Virus record (IMG/VR): IMGVR_UViG_3300020222_000034
Span: 1 to 52,048 of that record
DNA from: a virus
Strand: one strand, 5' to 3'
DNA: 52,048 nucleotides
Shown: positions 1 to 8,800 of the stretch, piece after piece
Layout: every line of letters starts with the position of its first letter
How positions within the stretch are numbered: the first letter of the stretch is position 1
The notes under the pieces: model-generated
Databases searched by the model: none
Told to the model about the DNA's origin: nothing
What the model saw: only the letters and a program-made list of their open reading frames with translations
Program-made: the position numbers and the translations under genes

Positions 1-412
1 CAGTGCCGGTGCCGGTGCCGGTGCCAGTGCCGGTGCCAGTGCCGGTGCCAGTGCCGGTGCCAGTGCCGGTGCCGGCACCGGCGGTCGTTCCAGTACCACT
101 AACAACGACGGTATCTGTAGCACCTTCAGATAATGTTATTGTTAAAGTAGCATTTCTAGAACTAGCCTGAACTGGATTAAACACAACTTGAATTGTTGTA
201 TTTCCGGCGCCGCCTGTTAAATTACCGCTATCTGGTGAAACGGTAAAATCAGATGTATCACCGCTTTTGGTTATTGTGAAAACTTCAGTACCATTACCAG
301 AGGCACTGATTGTGAAACTTTGTGTTATTGGTGTACCAACATTTGACGAACCAAAACTCAAACTTGATGGGCTTCTTGTTAAAGCAAGAGGCGGCTCTTT
401 ATAAAAAAACAT
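1..412 (-). CDS. Tail-fibre-like protein, N-terminal part (Ig-like ASH-type domain plus Gly-Thr repeat), cut by window edge
   Basis: An open frame starts at ATG 412 after a strong ribosome binding site (CGGAGG) and runs off the left edge, so about 137 residues are visible. Residues about 10-105 read like an ASH/HYDIN-type immunoglobulin-like domain: a LSFGSSNVGTP start, a VVFNPVQASSRNATLTI strand region and a VVVSGTGT end. After that the protein becomes almost pure Gly-Thr dipeptides (with a short TTAGAG entry), encoded by a hexanucleotide repeat. Such domains often repeat along adhesins and fibres, with Gly/Thr-rich linkers between them. The location next to other fibre-like genes supports a virion surface role. 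The rest of the gene and its length are unknown. No signal peptide is visible. The domain call is by pattern; a fibre function is inference. Confidence 0.6.
   Translation of the reverse strand, partial: MFFYKEPPLALTRSPSSLSFGSSNVGTPITQSFTISASGNGTEVFTITKSGDTSDFTVSPDSGNLTGGAGNTTIQVVFNPVQASSRNATLTITLSEGATDTVVVSGTGTTAGAGTGTGTGTGTGTGTGTGTGTGTGT
2..73. repeat. 12 tandem hexanucleotide units (AGTGCC/GGTGCC)
   Basis: Twelve consecutive six-base units of the form RGTGCC fill positions 2-73, mostly alternating AGTGCC and GGTGCC. They are followed by an inverted GGCACC at 74-79. On the minus strand they encode Gly-Thr dipeptides within the fibre-like gene. The unit is in frame, so copy-number change would alter linker length without breaking the gene. 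It is strikingly GC-rich within an AT-rich genome, and the window begins inside it, so the true length is not known. Confidence 0.9.
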
Positions 413-428
413 TTTTAAAATCCTCCGA

Positions 429-437
429 ATAAATAAA
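429..437 (-). promoter_or_regulatory. Weak copy of the CTATTTAT box
   Basis: The minus strand reads TTTATTTAT 16 nt before the ATG at 412, just upstream of the CGGAGG ribosome binding site. It lacks the leading C of better copies at 1404, 5811 and 27186. The spacing to the start codon fits the other copies. Promoter activity is inferred from recurrence only. Confidence 0.3.
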
Positions 438-443
438 GAAAAC

Positions 444-460
444 ATCCTATAAAATAGGAT
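444..460 (-). terminator. Hairpin with T-rich tail after the RuvC-like gene
   Basis: A perfect 7-bp inverted repeat (ATCCTAT, loop of 3, ATAGGAT) lies 11 nt past the stop of the RuvC-like gene. On the minus strand it is followed by GTTTTCTTTATTT. This resembles an intrinsic terminator, though the stem is AT-rich and short, so it may be partial. It separates that gene from the fibre-like gene at the left edge. Confidence 0.5.
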
Positions 461-470
461 TGTTATATAA

Positions 471-992
471 TTAGTTTTCTTTTTTTGTTTGTAAGTATCC
501 TGCTCTCGCTATTATCCAACTATCAGCCATATCGTAATAATAATCTCTTATATTTTGGCTATTCTTTTTCTTTTCAACTTTAAACCAAGTTTGATTTTCT
601 AACATCCATTCCATAACTTGTTGTTTGGCTGGTTTTCCTTTAAGGATTTTTATTCCACAAGTTTTTCTTGCTGTTGTTGAACCAATATATTTAACCTTTA
701 TCGCCATCTCTTCCCAAATCATCCAACAAAGAATGCCATTAAATTTGGCAAGTGAAAGAATTGTTTTTGCGGATGAAAAACCCGGACAAAATGCCTGTAG
801 ACTTTCTTCAACAAAGACTTCGGTTATTGGATATTTTTTTTTTAATTCTCGTATTTCTGCTTTTGCTCGTTGTAGTTTATCAAATACATCATCTTCTTTG
901 AACTTCCAACAATCATTTAAAATAACATTACCACTATAATCTAAAACGGTTATACCAGTACAACTTGTTGAAATATCTAAACCTAATATCAT
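471..992 (-). CDS. RuvC/RNase H-fold nuclease-like protein
   Basis: A 173-residue protein starting MILGLDIST. The start at 992 is chosen because its ATG overlaps the stop of the upstream gene (ATGA) and because motif I follows directly; an upstream start adds 8 residues without support. The RNase H-fold acidic pattern is visible: D6 in LGLDIST, the EVFVEESL strand (E62/E63) and a C-terminal DMADSWIIA segment (D154/D157). This matches RuvC-like Holliday-junction resolvases found in phages. The likely role is cleavage of branched DNA during replication or packaging; T4 itself uses the unrelated endonuclease VII. It sits unusually among fibre genes. Catalytic function is inferred from motifs. 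Confidence 0.65.
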   Translation of the reverse strand: MILGLDISTSCTGITVLDYSGNVILNDCWKFKEDDVFDKLQRAKAEIRELKKKYPITEVFVEESLQAFCPGFSSAKTILSLAKFNGILCWMIWEEMAIKVKYIGSTTARKTCGIKILKGKPAKQQVMEWMLENQTWFKVEKKKNSQNIRDYYYDMADSWIIARAGYLQTKKEN

Positions 993-1384
993 CCTACACC
1001 CGCAGAACCAGACCAACTATTAACAAGTTCAGTTGCTGGAATATTTGTTAATCCAGCTAACACACTTGCTGATAATGGAGTTGCATTATTGCTCATTAGA
1101 TACATTTTAGTCAATTTTATTTCAGCTGTAAAGGTAGTAGATGCGGGAATCAAATAATGATTTGAACCCTTTACACCAGCATCGCTAAAACCTAATCTCA
1201 TGATACCAGCAGTAGTATTATTAATTGTTATAAATTTAGTAACTTGTGGAAAAACTACTTCTAAAGCGACTGAACCGCTAGCGGGAACGGCAAGTGAAGA
1301 AGTAGCAAATGGTTTTCCAGATACTTGATAGCTGGCAGCATTACCTATACCTGGTCTGTGTAAACTCATGAAATCTGTTGACAT
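989..1384 (-). CDS. Small virion-surface-like protein, unknown
   Basis: A 131-residue protein with a ribosome binding site (AGAGGA) before ATG 1384 and a CTATTTAT box 19 nt upstream. It begins MSTDFMSLHRPGIGN and is rich in Ser, Ala, Thr and small hydrophobics, with alternating strand-like segments and no cysteine or membrane segment. This looks like a short beta-rich structural or decoration protein, and it lies between a fibre-like protein and a nuclease. Its stop overlaps the next start by ATGA, suggesting translational coupling. I do not recognise the family. A virion role is inferred from composition and position. Confidence 0.6.
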   Translation of the reverse strand: MSTDFMSLHRPGIGNAASYQVSGKPFATSSLAVPASGSVALEVVFPQVTKFITINNTTAGIMRLGFSDAGVKGSNHYLIPASTTFTAEIKLTKMYLMSNNATPLSASVLAGLTNIPATELVNSWSGSAGVG

Positions 1385-1403
1385 ATTATTCTTTATCCTC
1401 TGT

Positions 1404-1412
1404 TATAAATAG
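1404..1412 (-). promoter_or_regulatory. CTATTTATA box, candidate late promoter
   Basis: The minus strand reads CTATTTATA, ending 19 nt before the ATG at 1384, directly upstream of the ribosome binding site AGAGGA. The same nonamer occurs at 5811 and 27186 in the same relation to gene starts. A gp55-like late sigma factor is encoded in the window, so a late-promoter role is plausible but unproven. On the other strand it reads TATAAATAG, which resembles the T4 late promoter TATAAATA. Confidence 0.45.
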
Positions 1413-1422
1413 GTTGCTCTTT

Positions 1423-2238
1423 TTAGAATGCGTCTTCTACGAATATTTGGAAGTCATCAAAATAGGTTCGACAATTTGTATCAGCTTGACTTCTAGCAGA
1501 AAATCCATAAGAAGCTGTGCTTACTGTTCCAATTACAGGCGCGCTACTAATTGTATTATAAGAACCCCATGGAACGAAATTGTTTCCATCTACTGTTAGT
1601 TCTGTTGTGTATACTTGACTCCATGTATCTGGTGTACTCAAAGAAGCAGTATATAAAGTTATTATATCTTTGAAGATTCCACTAGTAGGTGCTCCGTTTA
1701 TTATACTATTTACATGAACGGGAACAATATCCATTCTTAAACCAACCCACTTATTTATACCAAGATTAGTGAATCCAGATATTGCTACCGAAGTAGCGCC
1801 GGTATTTGCTTTATAATTCCCAAAATTATAATAAAGAGTTCCATTATTTTGATCTCTATATCCAAATTCATATCCGGAATATGGATATGAATTATTAGTC
1901 ATATAATCTGCTGTATTATATCCATTATGTTTCGCCAACAAACTAACTCTTTGGTAATCTGAAAAACTACTATCTGTAAATCTAGCCCACAATCTTAAAG
2001 ATACTGATTTCGTCTCTGGAATATTGGTTAATACTCCTCCACTCACAGATGAGCTTACAAAATATAAACCATGTATGGCAGCAAAACCAGAGAGATTTTC
2101 CTGATTATATACCCTACAATTAATAGAAGAAGTTAGCGGATTTGATAGATCACTATTTAAAATAGCTGAACCGGTGTAGTATGTTCCGCCTGCGTTATCT
2201 GCATTTCCAGCTGTAATCAAAAAATCACTTTGAGACAT
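1423..2238 (-). CDS. Fibre-like protein with lectin-like beta-sandwich features
   Basis: A 271-residue protein preceded by an AGGAG site at good spacing from ATG 2238. The sequence is Ser/Thr/Tyr/Gly-rich with few charges. Features such as SVSLRLWARFTD (about residue 80), an aromatic-rich middle, and YFDDFQIF near the C-terminus resemble concanavalin-A-like or LamG-type jelly-roll domains. These are common in phage fibres that bind glycans. It lies in a run of tail-surface genes and its stop precedes a CTATTTAT box. No catalytic motif is seen. The fold is inferred by pattern; ligand and exact place in the virion are unknown. Confidence 0.55.
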   Translation of the reverse strand: MSQSDFLITAGNADNAGGTYYTGSAILNSDLSNPLTSSINCRVYNQENLSGFAAIHGLYFVSSSVSGGVLTNIPETKSVSLRLWARFTDSSFSDYQRVSLLAKHNGYNTADYMTNNSYPYSGYEFGYRDQNNGTLYYNFGNYKANTGATSVAISGFTNLGINKWVGLRMDIVPVHVNSIINGAPTSGIFKDIITLYTASLSTPDTWSQVYTTELTVDGNNFVPWGSYNTISSAPVIGTVSTASYGFSARSQADTNCRTYFDDFQIFVEDAF

Positions 2239-2272
2239 GTTTAAAAACTCCTATTAATATATATAAAAATAA

Positions 2273-2677
2273 TTACCAACCACCACTTCCAGTTTCAAAA
2301 CTATCTGCGAAATCTGGTGATGTAAATGTTGTGTTGCCGGAAAGAACAGTTGTTATATCAACAGCGTCATTCCAATTGCCTTCAAATTCAAAACTATCTG
2401 TGAAGTCTGGCGATGCAAATGTTGAAGTTCCAGAAAGAGCAGTTGTTATATCAACAGCATCATTCCAATTACCGGCAAATTCAAAACTATCTGTGAAGCT
2501 TTGAATTGAACTTGGCGGGGGGTCTGGTTCGATTAAGAAATCAAATAATCTAGCGCCATCTTGTGAGATTGAATCGTTGTTATAATATAGGCTTCCGGAA
2601 TAAGTTAAAACTCTTATTCTTGGATGAGCTTTTATACGATTTACAAATATGTCGCTACTTTCAAATTTTTTTAACAT
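2273..2677 (-). CDS. Small protein with 31-residue tandem repeats
   Basis: A 134-residue protein whose ATG follows the upstream stop by one base (TAAAATG) with no strong ribosome binding site, so it is probably translationally coupled. Residues 1-55 form a short unique part. The C-terminal half carries two full copies of a 31-residue unit starting DSFEF.GNWNDAVDITT and a third start, DSFETGSGGW, at the very end. The repeated unit is acidic with conserved Trp. The repeat may form a beta-solenoid or short fibre tip. Function is unknown; the virion role is inferred from neighbours. Confidence 0.6.
   Translation of the reverse strand: MLKKFESSDIFVNRIKAHPRIRVLTYSGSLYYNNDSISQDGARLFDFLIEPDPPPSSIQSFTDSFEFAGNWNDAVDITTALSGTSTFASPDFTDSFEFEGNWNDAVDITTVLSGNTTFTSPDFADSFETGSGGW
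2295..2499. repeat. 93-bp direct tandem repeat, two copies plus a partial third
   Basis: The segment TCAAAACTATCTG recurs at 2295, 2388 and 2481, exactly 93 bases apart. The intervening DNA is highly similar, differing mostly at scattered positions. It encodes the 31-residue protein repeat. The strong DNA identity points to recent duplication and possible copy-number variation by recombination. Confidence 0.85.
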
Positions 2678-2678
2678 T

Positions 2679-3635
2679 TTACATATCCATTTTTAATTTA
2701 AATGTATAACTATCTAATTCTCTTTTTCTTACCGGATTTGCTAGTTTGGCAACACCTATTAGATTTTTTTGCTCATCGTATATTGCTATTTTCGAAATAT
2801 AAGTTGTTTTCTTGAAATCGGGCTCTTCGTCAACAAAAGATGAACTAACCATATTTTTTATTAATAATTTACTATTTTCTATATAACCAAAACTTCCAGT
2901 TGTTGGTTGTTGTTCTTGCCCGTATTGAATATAAGTTGGATTGTTTGAATGATTTAATTCACCTTGTTGAGCGTGGGCCAACATTGTTATTGTTGGTATA
3001 TAATTTGTTCCTTCAAAATCTAATAAGAAACTGGAAGAAGGAGTTAGGTTTACTTCCGATGAACCGGTGTTCATGAAATATTTCCACGATGCGGAATAAA
3101 AAGACGAATCTAAACCAAACTTATCTGTATAAGTTGAATGAAGACTCCAAGAGCCGGTTAATAATATAAAGCCTTCTTTATATAAAACAACACCAGCAAC
3201 ACTACCAGAGCCATTACTGCCACTTGGACCAACTTGTATTAATTCGCCATTTCTATTTATATCTTCCAATTCTGCTATAAGAGTTCCAGTTAAATACCAT
3301 TTACAATTTATACTACCTTTGCGGATCGAAGAACCATAAAAAATAGATGGTATTGTTATAAGACTTATTTCTTGTGTTTCTTTGTTTCCCAAAGAAGAGC
3401 TATAAGCAAAATGTGGGCTTGAATAAAGATAATAATCTAGTGTATTTTTTAATGCTTTAACATAATCTCTGTCTTGATAATCATAAACATGATATCTTGT
3501 TATGTTTGCTGTATATGGATATTCACTACCAGTAATAACATCGCCATATTGAAATTGGCTAAAATTATTAGCGGAAACTGTTTTAAAATTATTTAAATTT
3601 CCGTCTTTTGTTATAAATTGTTTTGGTCTTGCCAT
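2679..3635 (-). CDS. Tail/baseplate-surface protein, paralogue of the protein at 3809-4828
   Basis: A 318-residue Ser/Tyr/Gly-rich protein. Its last about 100 residues match the end of the 339-residue neighbour: LNHSNNPTY against FNYSSNPTY, then YISKIAIYD against YITSVGLYS, then LIGVAKLANPVRK against LLAVAKLSEPLKK, and similar basic/hydrophobic final strands. The shared C-terminal module probably anchors both to the same structure while the N-terminal parts differ. The start ATG lies just 7 nt after a strong hairpin and no clear ribosome binding site is free, which is odd. Families of this type recur in marine T4-like phages as virion proteins, from memory. Exact function is unknown. Confidence 0.6.
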   Translation of the reverse strand: MARPKQFITKDGNLNNFKTVSANNFSQFQYGDVITGSEYPYTANITRYHVYDYQDRDYVKALKNTLDYYLYSSPHFAYSSSLGNKETQEISLITIPSIFYGSSIRKGSINCKWYLTGTLIAELEDINRNGELIQVGPSGSNGSGSVAGVVLYKEGFILLTGSWSLHSTYTDKFGLDSSFYSASWKYFMNTGSSEVNLTPSSSFLLDFEGTNYIPTITMLAHAQQGELNHSNNPTYIQYGQEQQPTTGSFGYIENSKLLIKNMVSSSFVDEEPDFKKTTYISKIAIYDEQKNLIGVAKLANPVRKRELDSYTFKLKMDM

Positions 3636-3641
3636 AAATAA

Positions 3642-3668
3642 AAACTGCCTAAAATAAATAGGCAGTTT
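3642..3668 (-). terminator. Strong hairpin with T-rich tail and a CTATTTAT box in the loop
   Basis: A perfect 10-bp stem (AAACTGCCTA, loop of 7, TAGGCAGTTT) followed on the minus strand by TTATTTATGG, where ATG is the start at 3635. The shape is that of an intrinsic terminator, but it sits directly at a start codon. The box CTATTTATT (3653-3661) spans the stem edge and loop, 17 nt before the ATG. It may both end transcription from upstream and mark a new start. Confidence 0.6.
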
Positions 3669-3684
3669 CTTTGTTTTGTTGATT

Positions 3685-3792
3685 TTATACTAAATAAGGA
3701 TTGTTCTTTTCGGTCCACTCTTCAAATATCATTCCATTCTCTTCATAATATTTTTGTACTGCTGAAAACTTGCGGAGTGTAAAGCAACTTTC
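3685..3792 (-). other. Short open stretch with coding character, possible gene remnant
   Basis: In the 173-base gap between two paralogous genes one minus-strand frame stays open for 35 residues to a TAA at 3685. It reads like real protein (TLRKFSAVQKYYEENG, then FEEWTEKNNPYLV) but has no start codon except an ATG at 3732, which would give only 15 residues. A TAA closes the frame upstream at 3793. It may be the tail of a deleted gene. I cannot assign it to a family. Confidence 0.3.
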
Positions 3793-3806
3793 TTACACCG
3801 GTGTAA
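3793..3806. repeat. Perfect 14-bp palindrome
   Basis: TTACACCGGTGTAA is a perfect inverted repeat just past the stop of the 339-residue virion gene. It could be a protein-binding site or the base of a small RNA structure. There is no T-run after it on either strand, so it does not look like a terminator. Confidence 0.5.
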
Positions 3807-3808
3807 AA

Positions 3809-4828
3809 CTAAAAATCCAATCTAACTCTTAATATCATTTCATTTGTCGGATCTTTCTTTAGAGGTTCACTTAATTTAGCCACAGCAAGTAATTCGTTAT
3901 CTGCTGAGTAAAGACCAACTGAAGTTATATAACTTACAGGATTGTCGATAGCATTATTCTTGACAACAATCTTACTTGAACTTAAATATGTTGGATTAGA
4001 ACTATAATTAAATTCATTATGGTTTAATCTACAGAAATAAATTGTTGAATTAAGCTCTGTTGTATTGTTGAATTCAACATTATTTATTCTTCTTCTCAAC
4101 GAATCAGCAGCAACCTGCATCGAACTTGTTTGGAAAAGATTGCTCACATTTCCAGTTGAGCCGGTCATAGTTGCTCCAACAAATAGTGAAGCAGTAAGAA
4201 CAGCAATACCGGCTTGATAAAATAGCAATCCTACACCGGTTCCTTCAACAGCAGCAGAGCCGGTATATAAAATACCATATTCACCGGCTGGGGAATTTAC
4301 ACGATATTCATTTTGAGCGCCATAATCACCAACAACTTTTAAAGTTCCGTCATATGGAGTACTAAATGAACCGGTTCCAAGACTTAATCTAAATGTATCT
4401 TTTTTGATTTCATCTTTAACAAGAAGTCTTGAGAAGTTTACGAAAAATACTTCTTTTAATTTTGGACCGCCACCAACAATATTGCCATCTTGATCAAATT
4501 CAAGTATGCTTCCAGTGATATCATTACCAGCAAGAACTTGCGCCATTTGATTATAGACATTTATTTTTTTAGCATTTTGTTGATTCAACGAACTTGATAA
4601 TGCTGAATTTGGACTGAATCCAACAGTTATATCAAATATATGATTTGCTGATGAACTTAGATAAGGATAATCATATACAGATTGAAACATGCCGTGAGCA
4701 TAATTTTTAATATTATTATCTGAATATGTTCCCGATACTATTGTTCCTGTAATTGGAATTGATTCGTGTAATAATGTTCTTGTCGAAACAACATCGTTAT
4801 TTAGAAATGTTTTATATATTGTTGCCAT
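3809..4828 (-). CDS. Tail/baseplate-surface protein, paralogue of the protein at 2679-3635
   Basis: A 339-residue protein with AGGAG before ATG 4828. Composition is Ser/Thr/Asn/Gly-rich with strand-like segments and a hydrophobic stretch around residues 195-220 (GVGLLFYQAGIAVLTASLF), which matches the paralogue segment GVVLYKEGFILLTGSWSL. The C-terminal module (SSNPTY, YITSVGLY, LLAVAKLSEPLKK, final LRVRLDF) is shared with the downstream gene. A duplication with divergence of the N-terminal part is the simplest reading. It lies in the tail-surface cluster and is probably a virion protein. No enzymatic motif is seen. Confidence 0.6.
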   Translation of the reverse strand: MATIYKTFLNNDVVSTRTLLHESIPITGTIVSGTYSDNNIKNYAHGMFQSVYDYPYLSSSANHIFDITVGFSPNSALSSSLNQQNAKKINVYNQMAQVLAGNDITGSILEFDQDGNIVGGGPKLKEVFFVNFSRLLVKDEIKKDTFRLSLGTGSFSTPYDGTLKVVGDYGAQNEYRVNSPAGEYGILYTGSAAVEGTGVGLLFYQAGIAVLTASLFVGATMTGSTGNVSNLFQTSSMQVAADSLRRRINNVEFNNTTELNSTIYFCRLNHNEFNYSSNPTYLSSSKIVVKNNAIDNPVSYITSVGLYSADNELLAVAKLSEPLKKDPTNEMILRVRLDF

Positions 4829-4845
4829 CTTTTTCTCCTAATCTA

Positions 4846-5793
4846 TCAAGTTGGTGGTGTGTATTTTATAAATCTTACAGGAATATCAACTCTATAGCCT
4901 GTTGTAGCGCCAATTACTCTGATATTTGTATCGATATATTTTACTGGTTTTGTGCCCTCTTTTAAACCAGTAATATTATCTTCTCCACCAAGTTGATCAA
5001 ACAAGAAAGTGGTATTCTGTAAGTCAATTGATGATCTAATAGAAAAATTTAATCTTGTTCCTCTTGGACCGGTTATAACTTGTCCATTACCAGCAGCATT
5101 AGTTAAATTATCTATCTCATTAACAAAAGCAGTATCGCTTCCAAGTGAAAAGAAATAACTCGCTATATTATCATCATCTATATAAGAAGCTCTCGCAACC
5201 GTGCTGCCATTTTGTCCCGGAGCAATAATATTGCCAAGTCGATTATCAATTTCTATAATATATTGAGTTTCAATTAAATCAGCATCTAGTCCATTTGTTG
5301 GAGAAACTTCATAATTTGTATCTAAACCTTGATCTATTTGTACATAATTATTTGTTGTTTCATTTACGGTTACGCCTTTTAATGTGCCAACAACTGTTGT
5401 ACCATCGGTCGTCAACATTATATCTTCTGTAGTTTCATCAACGGCGACCAAAAAAGAACCATTAGCATATCTTTTTGTTAGGCTGTTTATTTCATTTAAT
5501 TTAAGAACTGGGAGATACAAAAGATTATTTCTTGATATTGTCATCAATTTTGATTTAAGACCGGCAGCGTTATCTGTAAATGCCTCAAGAATTGGTGTCT
5601 GTAATATACTCAAATCATAATAAGCAGAGCCGCTTGTATTATTTTTGTCGTAGAGACGATAATTTATTTCATCATCACCAAGAGCAAACTTGGCAACTCT
5701 AAAGCTTCCATCGCCTTTTGCTAATCTGTATCTTCCTGTATCTGTTAATACAGCATCCAAAATTATGTCGCCACTGTTATCAAGAAATGCCAT
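4846..5793 (-). CDS. Virion protein with an N-terminal module shared with the protein at 12493-13521
   Basis: A 315-residue protein beginning MAFLDNSGDIILDAVLTDTG, with a GGAG site and a CTATTTATA box upstream. Its first about 45 residues follow a pattern also found in the 342-residue gene 7 kb away: LT..G+Y.L++G, then a small hydrophobic run, then DDE/VI.Y. Proteins with this opening recur in marine myoviruses next to tail genes, from memory, without known function. The remainder is beta-rich, with an IEIDNRLGNI segment and a C-terminal FKY-type end. A structural role in the tail or neck is likely. The specific part is unknown. Confidence 0.6.
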   Translation of the reverse strand: MAFLDNSGDIILDAVLTDTGRYRLAKGDGSFRVAKFALGDDEINYRLYDKNNTSGSAYYDLSILQTPILEAFTDNAAGLKSKLMTISRNNLLYLPVLKLNEINSLTKRYANGSFLVAVDETTEDIMLTTDGTTVVGTLKGVTVNETTNNYVQIDQGLDTNYEVSPTNGLDADLIETQYIIEIDNRLGNIIAPGQNGSTVARASYIDDDNIASYFFSLGSDTAFVNEIDNLTNAAGNGQVITGPRGTRLNFSIRSSIDLQNTTFLFDQLGGEDNITGLKEGTKPVKYIDTNIRVIGATTGYRVDIPVRFIKYTPPT

Positions 5794-5810
5794 TATGTAT
5801 TCTCCTACGG

Positions 5811-5819
5811 TATAAATAG
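5811..5819 (-). promoter_or_regulatory. CTATTTATA box, candidate late promoter
   Basis: The minus strand reads CTATTTATA in the 39-base gap before the gene starting at 5793, 17 nt from its ATG and just upstream of the GTAGGAG ribosome binding site. The identical nonamer and spacing occur at 1404 and 27186. Confidence 0.45.
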
Positions 5820-5832
5820 TGTTTTATGGATA

Positions 5833-8800
5833 TTATTCTGGTTTGTAATTAAATTTAAACTTAAATTCACATTTTTTACCAGTTTGTTTTGAAGTTAACA
5901 CCATTTTAAATGTTTTTCCCCAAGGAACAGCAACATCAGACAATCCAAGTTTTATTTTTCTTAATGATTGTTGTGCTGTTGTATCGTTTTGTATTTGTGA
6001 AGTTTCAGAATTTAAAAATGTATGTTGAGAAGCTGGTTTTATTTTGATAAATCTTCTTATTTCTTTTACATTTGAATATGTTGGTTTTTCAAATTCATAA
6101 TTTTTAATTATTGGAAATACCATACCTTTTTCATTCACCATTTCAACTTCGAATATTTGACTTGGATTGGATAATTTTTCGTGAGTATCTACTGTTCTAA
6201 AACAATAATAATATTTTTTATTTGGTTCTATTGTATCAATAAAAGTTGCCGCACTAGCATTTTGTATGGTTGCTGGATCCACATCAGTATTTACTAATTT
6301 TATAAATCCTTTTGAGAAATCAGAATACGAATTTGGTTTATTTTCTAATTTCATAATTTCAAATCTTTTTGCTATATCATCAGATTTATATAAAACAGTA
6401 TTGTTTAAGTTTCTTTTATATAAAGATGTTATTTGTTGATCTGAGTTTAATATATTGATCGGTTCTAATTTTTCTTCCCCAGTTCTTCCATTTAAGAATA
6501 ATCCAATTTTATTATCTACACCAAAATAAGGCACAAACAATATTTCTGGAGATAGAGGAGGAGTGTCAGCAACTCTTTTTGTTGCTGACAAAAGTTCAAC
6601 TTCCATTAAATTGGCTTCTGGTAAATTTTCAACATCAATCTTAAAGGTATCGGCAGTTGTTCCTTGGTTATTGTATTTTTGAGTTATTCTATTTCCCAAA
6701 ACAAATTGATAAGCAAATATTTTATATACATATTCTTTTTCGTATTTAACTTGAGTATCTACAATGCTTAATACATCTAAATCTGGATTGTTTGGAATCC
6801 AATAATTTTGTATAGGCGAATTACTTCCAACTTCGTATTTTGATATTCTAAATGCTACTGTCTCATTATAACATTTTTTACCATCTAGAATATCTCGATA
6901 TGTTCTATAGCTGCCTCTTACAAATGTATTTAATTTAGAATTAAATATAATATTTCTCAATCCATTTACAAAACTCATAGAGTTTGTATTTGTTCTCATA
7001 TATTTTGTTGTATCACCTATAACAGTATAGTCTGATTTATTTAAATCTATTGGACTTTGTTTAATATCTTCCAATAAATCAGAAATATTTAAAATATTTA
7101 TATTTTTTCTTTTTGAACTAAATGTTTGACTTGTTTCTGTTTGTTGATTACCTGGATTTATTTTTTGAGTAAAAAGTGTTTCTGTAATAATAGATTCTTT
7201 GGATTGAAATCGCCTCTGAGAATACAAATCATATAACTTCATCATAAAGCTATCGAGCAAATCTGAATCCATCAAGGTTCTTGTTATAGTTGTTGTTTTG
7301 TCTGTTGGAATCGATAATTCTACCGACATTGGAAACATATATTTCTTTTTATTTATTTCATTTAATTTGCTTGTTGAATCAGATAATAAAATTATATTAT
7401 TAAGTTTCTTATTATAAGAATTATATAAATTTTTATTAGTTGTTTTTAAATTTTCATAATTTAAACCAAATAAATCAAAATATTCTCCAATTCCATCTTT
7501 TATGCCAAAAACAACTCTTTCAGAACTGTTTAGTAAAAATCGATTCCCATTTTGTACTTGTCCATCCAAAGCCGCGAGTGAAGATAGGAAATCTTTATCT
7601 TCTGTTTTTTCTTCAAGGATGGCATTTAAAACATATAAATTTGGAAAAACATTTTCTTGTGATTCGGAATATTCTTTCGTAGCTATTTTTTCATATTCTT
7701 TAATATAAAAATTATAATTTTCTTTTATATCAATAATAGAAGCGCCAATTAAATTTAATGTGTTTAATAATTCAGAATTTTCAAAAGGTAATTGTAATGA
7801 AAAACTATTATCAAATAAATCAATATTTTCATTTACTAATTGTTCAAAATTAAATGTATTTTTATTTTGATTTAATATAGAACCAGTAAAAGAATCCCCG
7901 ATTATAAAACTGTTTTTAAATCTTTCTGAGTCTTGTGAATTTCTAACTCTTAAATCTGAACCAAACCTAAAGGAATAACTCTCTAAAGAAGCACTGTTTA
8001 ATGTAGCACTATTATCAAATGTGCTAAGTTTATCTAATCTTGTTGTATAGTATTTTTTAAAATTTAAATTTTTATAAAATTTTAAATTAGAGTTTGTATC
8101 GAGAACATAAAAAGAACCGTTAAAATACTTTATATGATCTGTAATTAAGCTTTTTTCTATACCATAATCTCTTGATAAGTTTGCTATTGGAACGGCATAA
8201 TCATCTCTGTCTATTATTGTGGCAGTTCTGCCTAATCCAAGAAAAGGTGAATCTTGAAATGCTGATAAGTTAGGAGAAATCGATTGTTGCGATTGAGAAT
8301 CTAAAGCGTTTATAGCGTCTTCAGATGGCTCTGGTGGCTCTTCTGTTGCTACGGTATTACCAGAATTATTATCATATGAAGGGATTTTAGGTCTAAACAT
8401 ATCTCTAACTGGCTCCGCTAAAGAAGTGATGCCACCTTGTGGTAATCTGCCTCTTAAATCAGCCAATCCGATTGCGCCAGAAGTGCCAGCAGCTGCTTGT
8501 GTTCCATTTTGTCCCGCTGCGGTGTCGTCATCATCTACACCTTGTTCGTTCATGTTGGCTAGAATGTTTTCTAAATCTCTACAGCCACTTCTAAAACCTA
8601 AAACAGATGGCGGTCTAATTTGTATAACACCTTCTGGTAATGTTTTTCCAGTTGAAAGCCAGCCAGCCTGATAATTCATTATATTAAAGCTAAAACCTCT
8701 TTCTTCTGCTGGAGGTTCATAGGAATTTCTTTCAGCATCGGCGGCGCCTTTACTTCTTATATCTAATATTTTATTTCTAGCATTTTGTTTTGCTGCTTCT

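Noticed and set aside
2-79. Possible CRISPR-like or other array at the left edge
   Set aside because: The units are contiguous six-base repeats without spacers, inside an open coding frame.
625-939. Plus-strand open frames across the structural genes, such as this one
   Set aside because: They lie entirely opposite minus-strand genes with recognisable domains, lack ribosome binding sites and have low-complexity, shadow-like composition.
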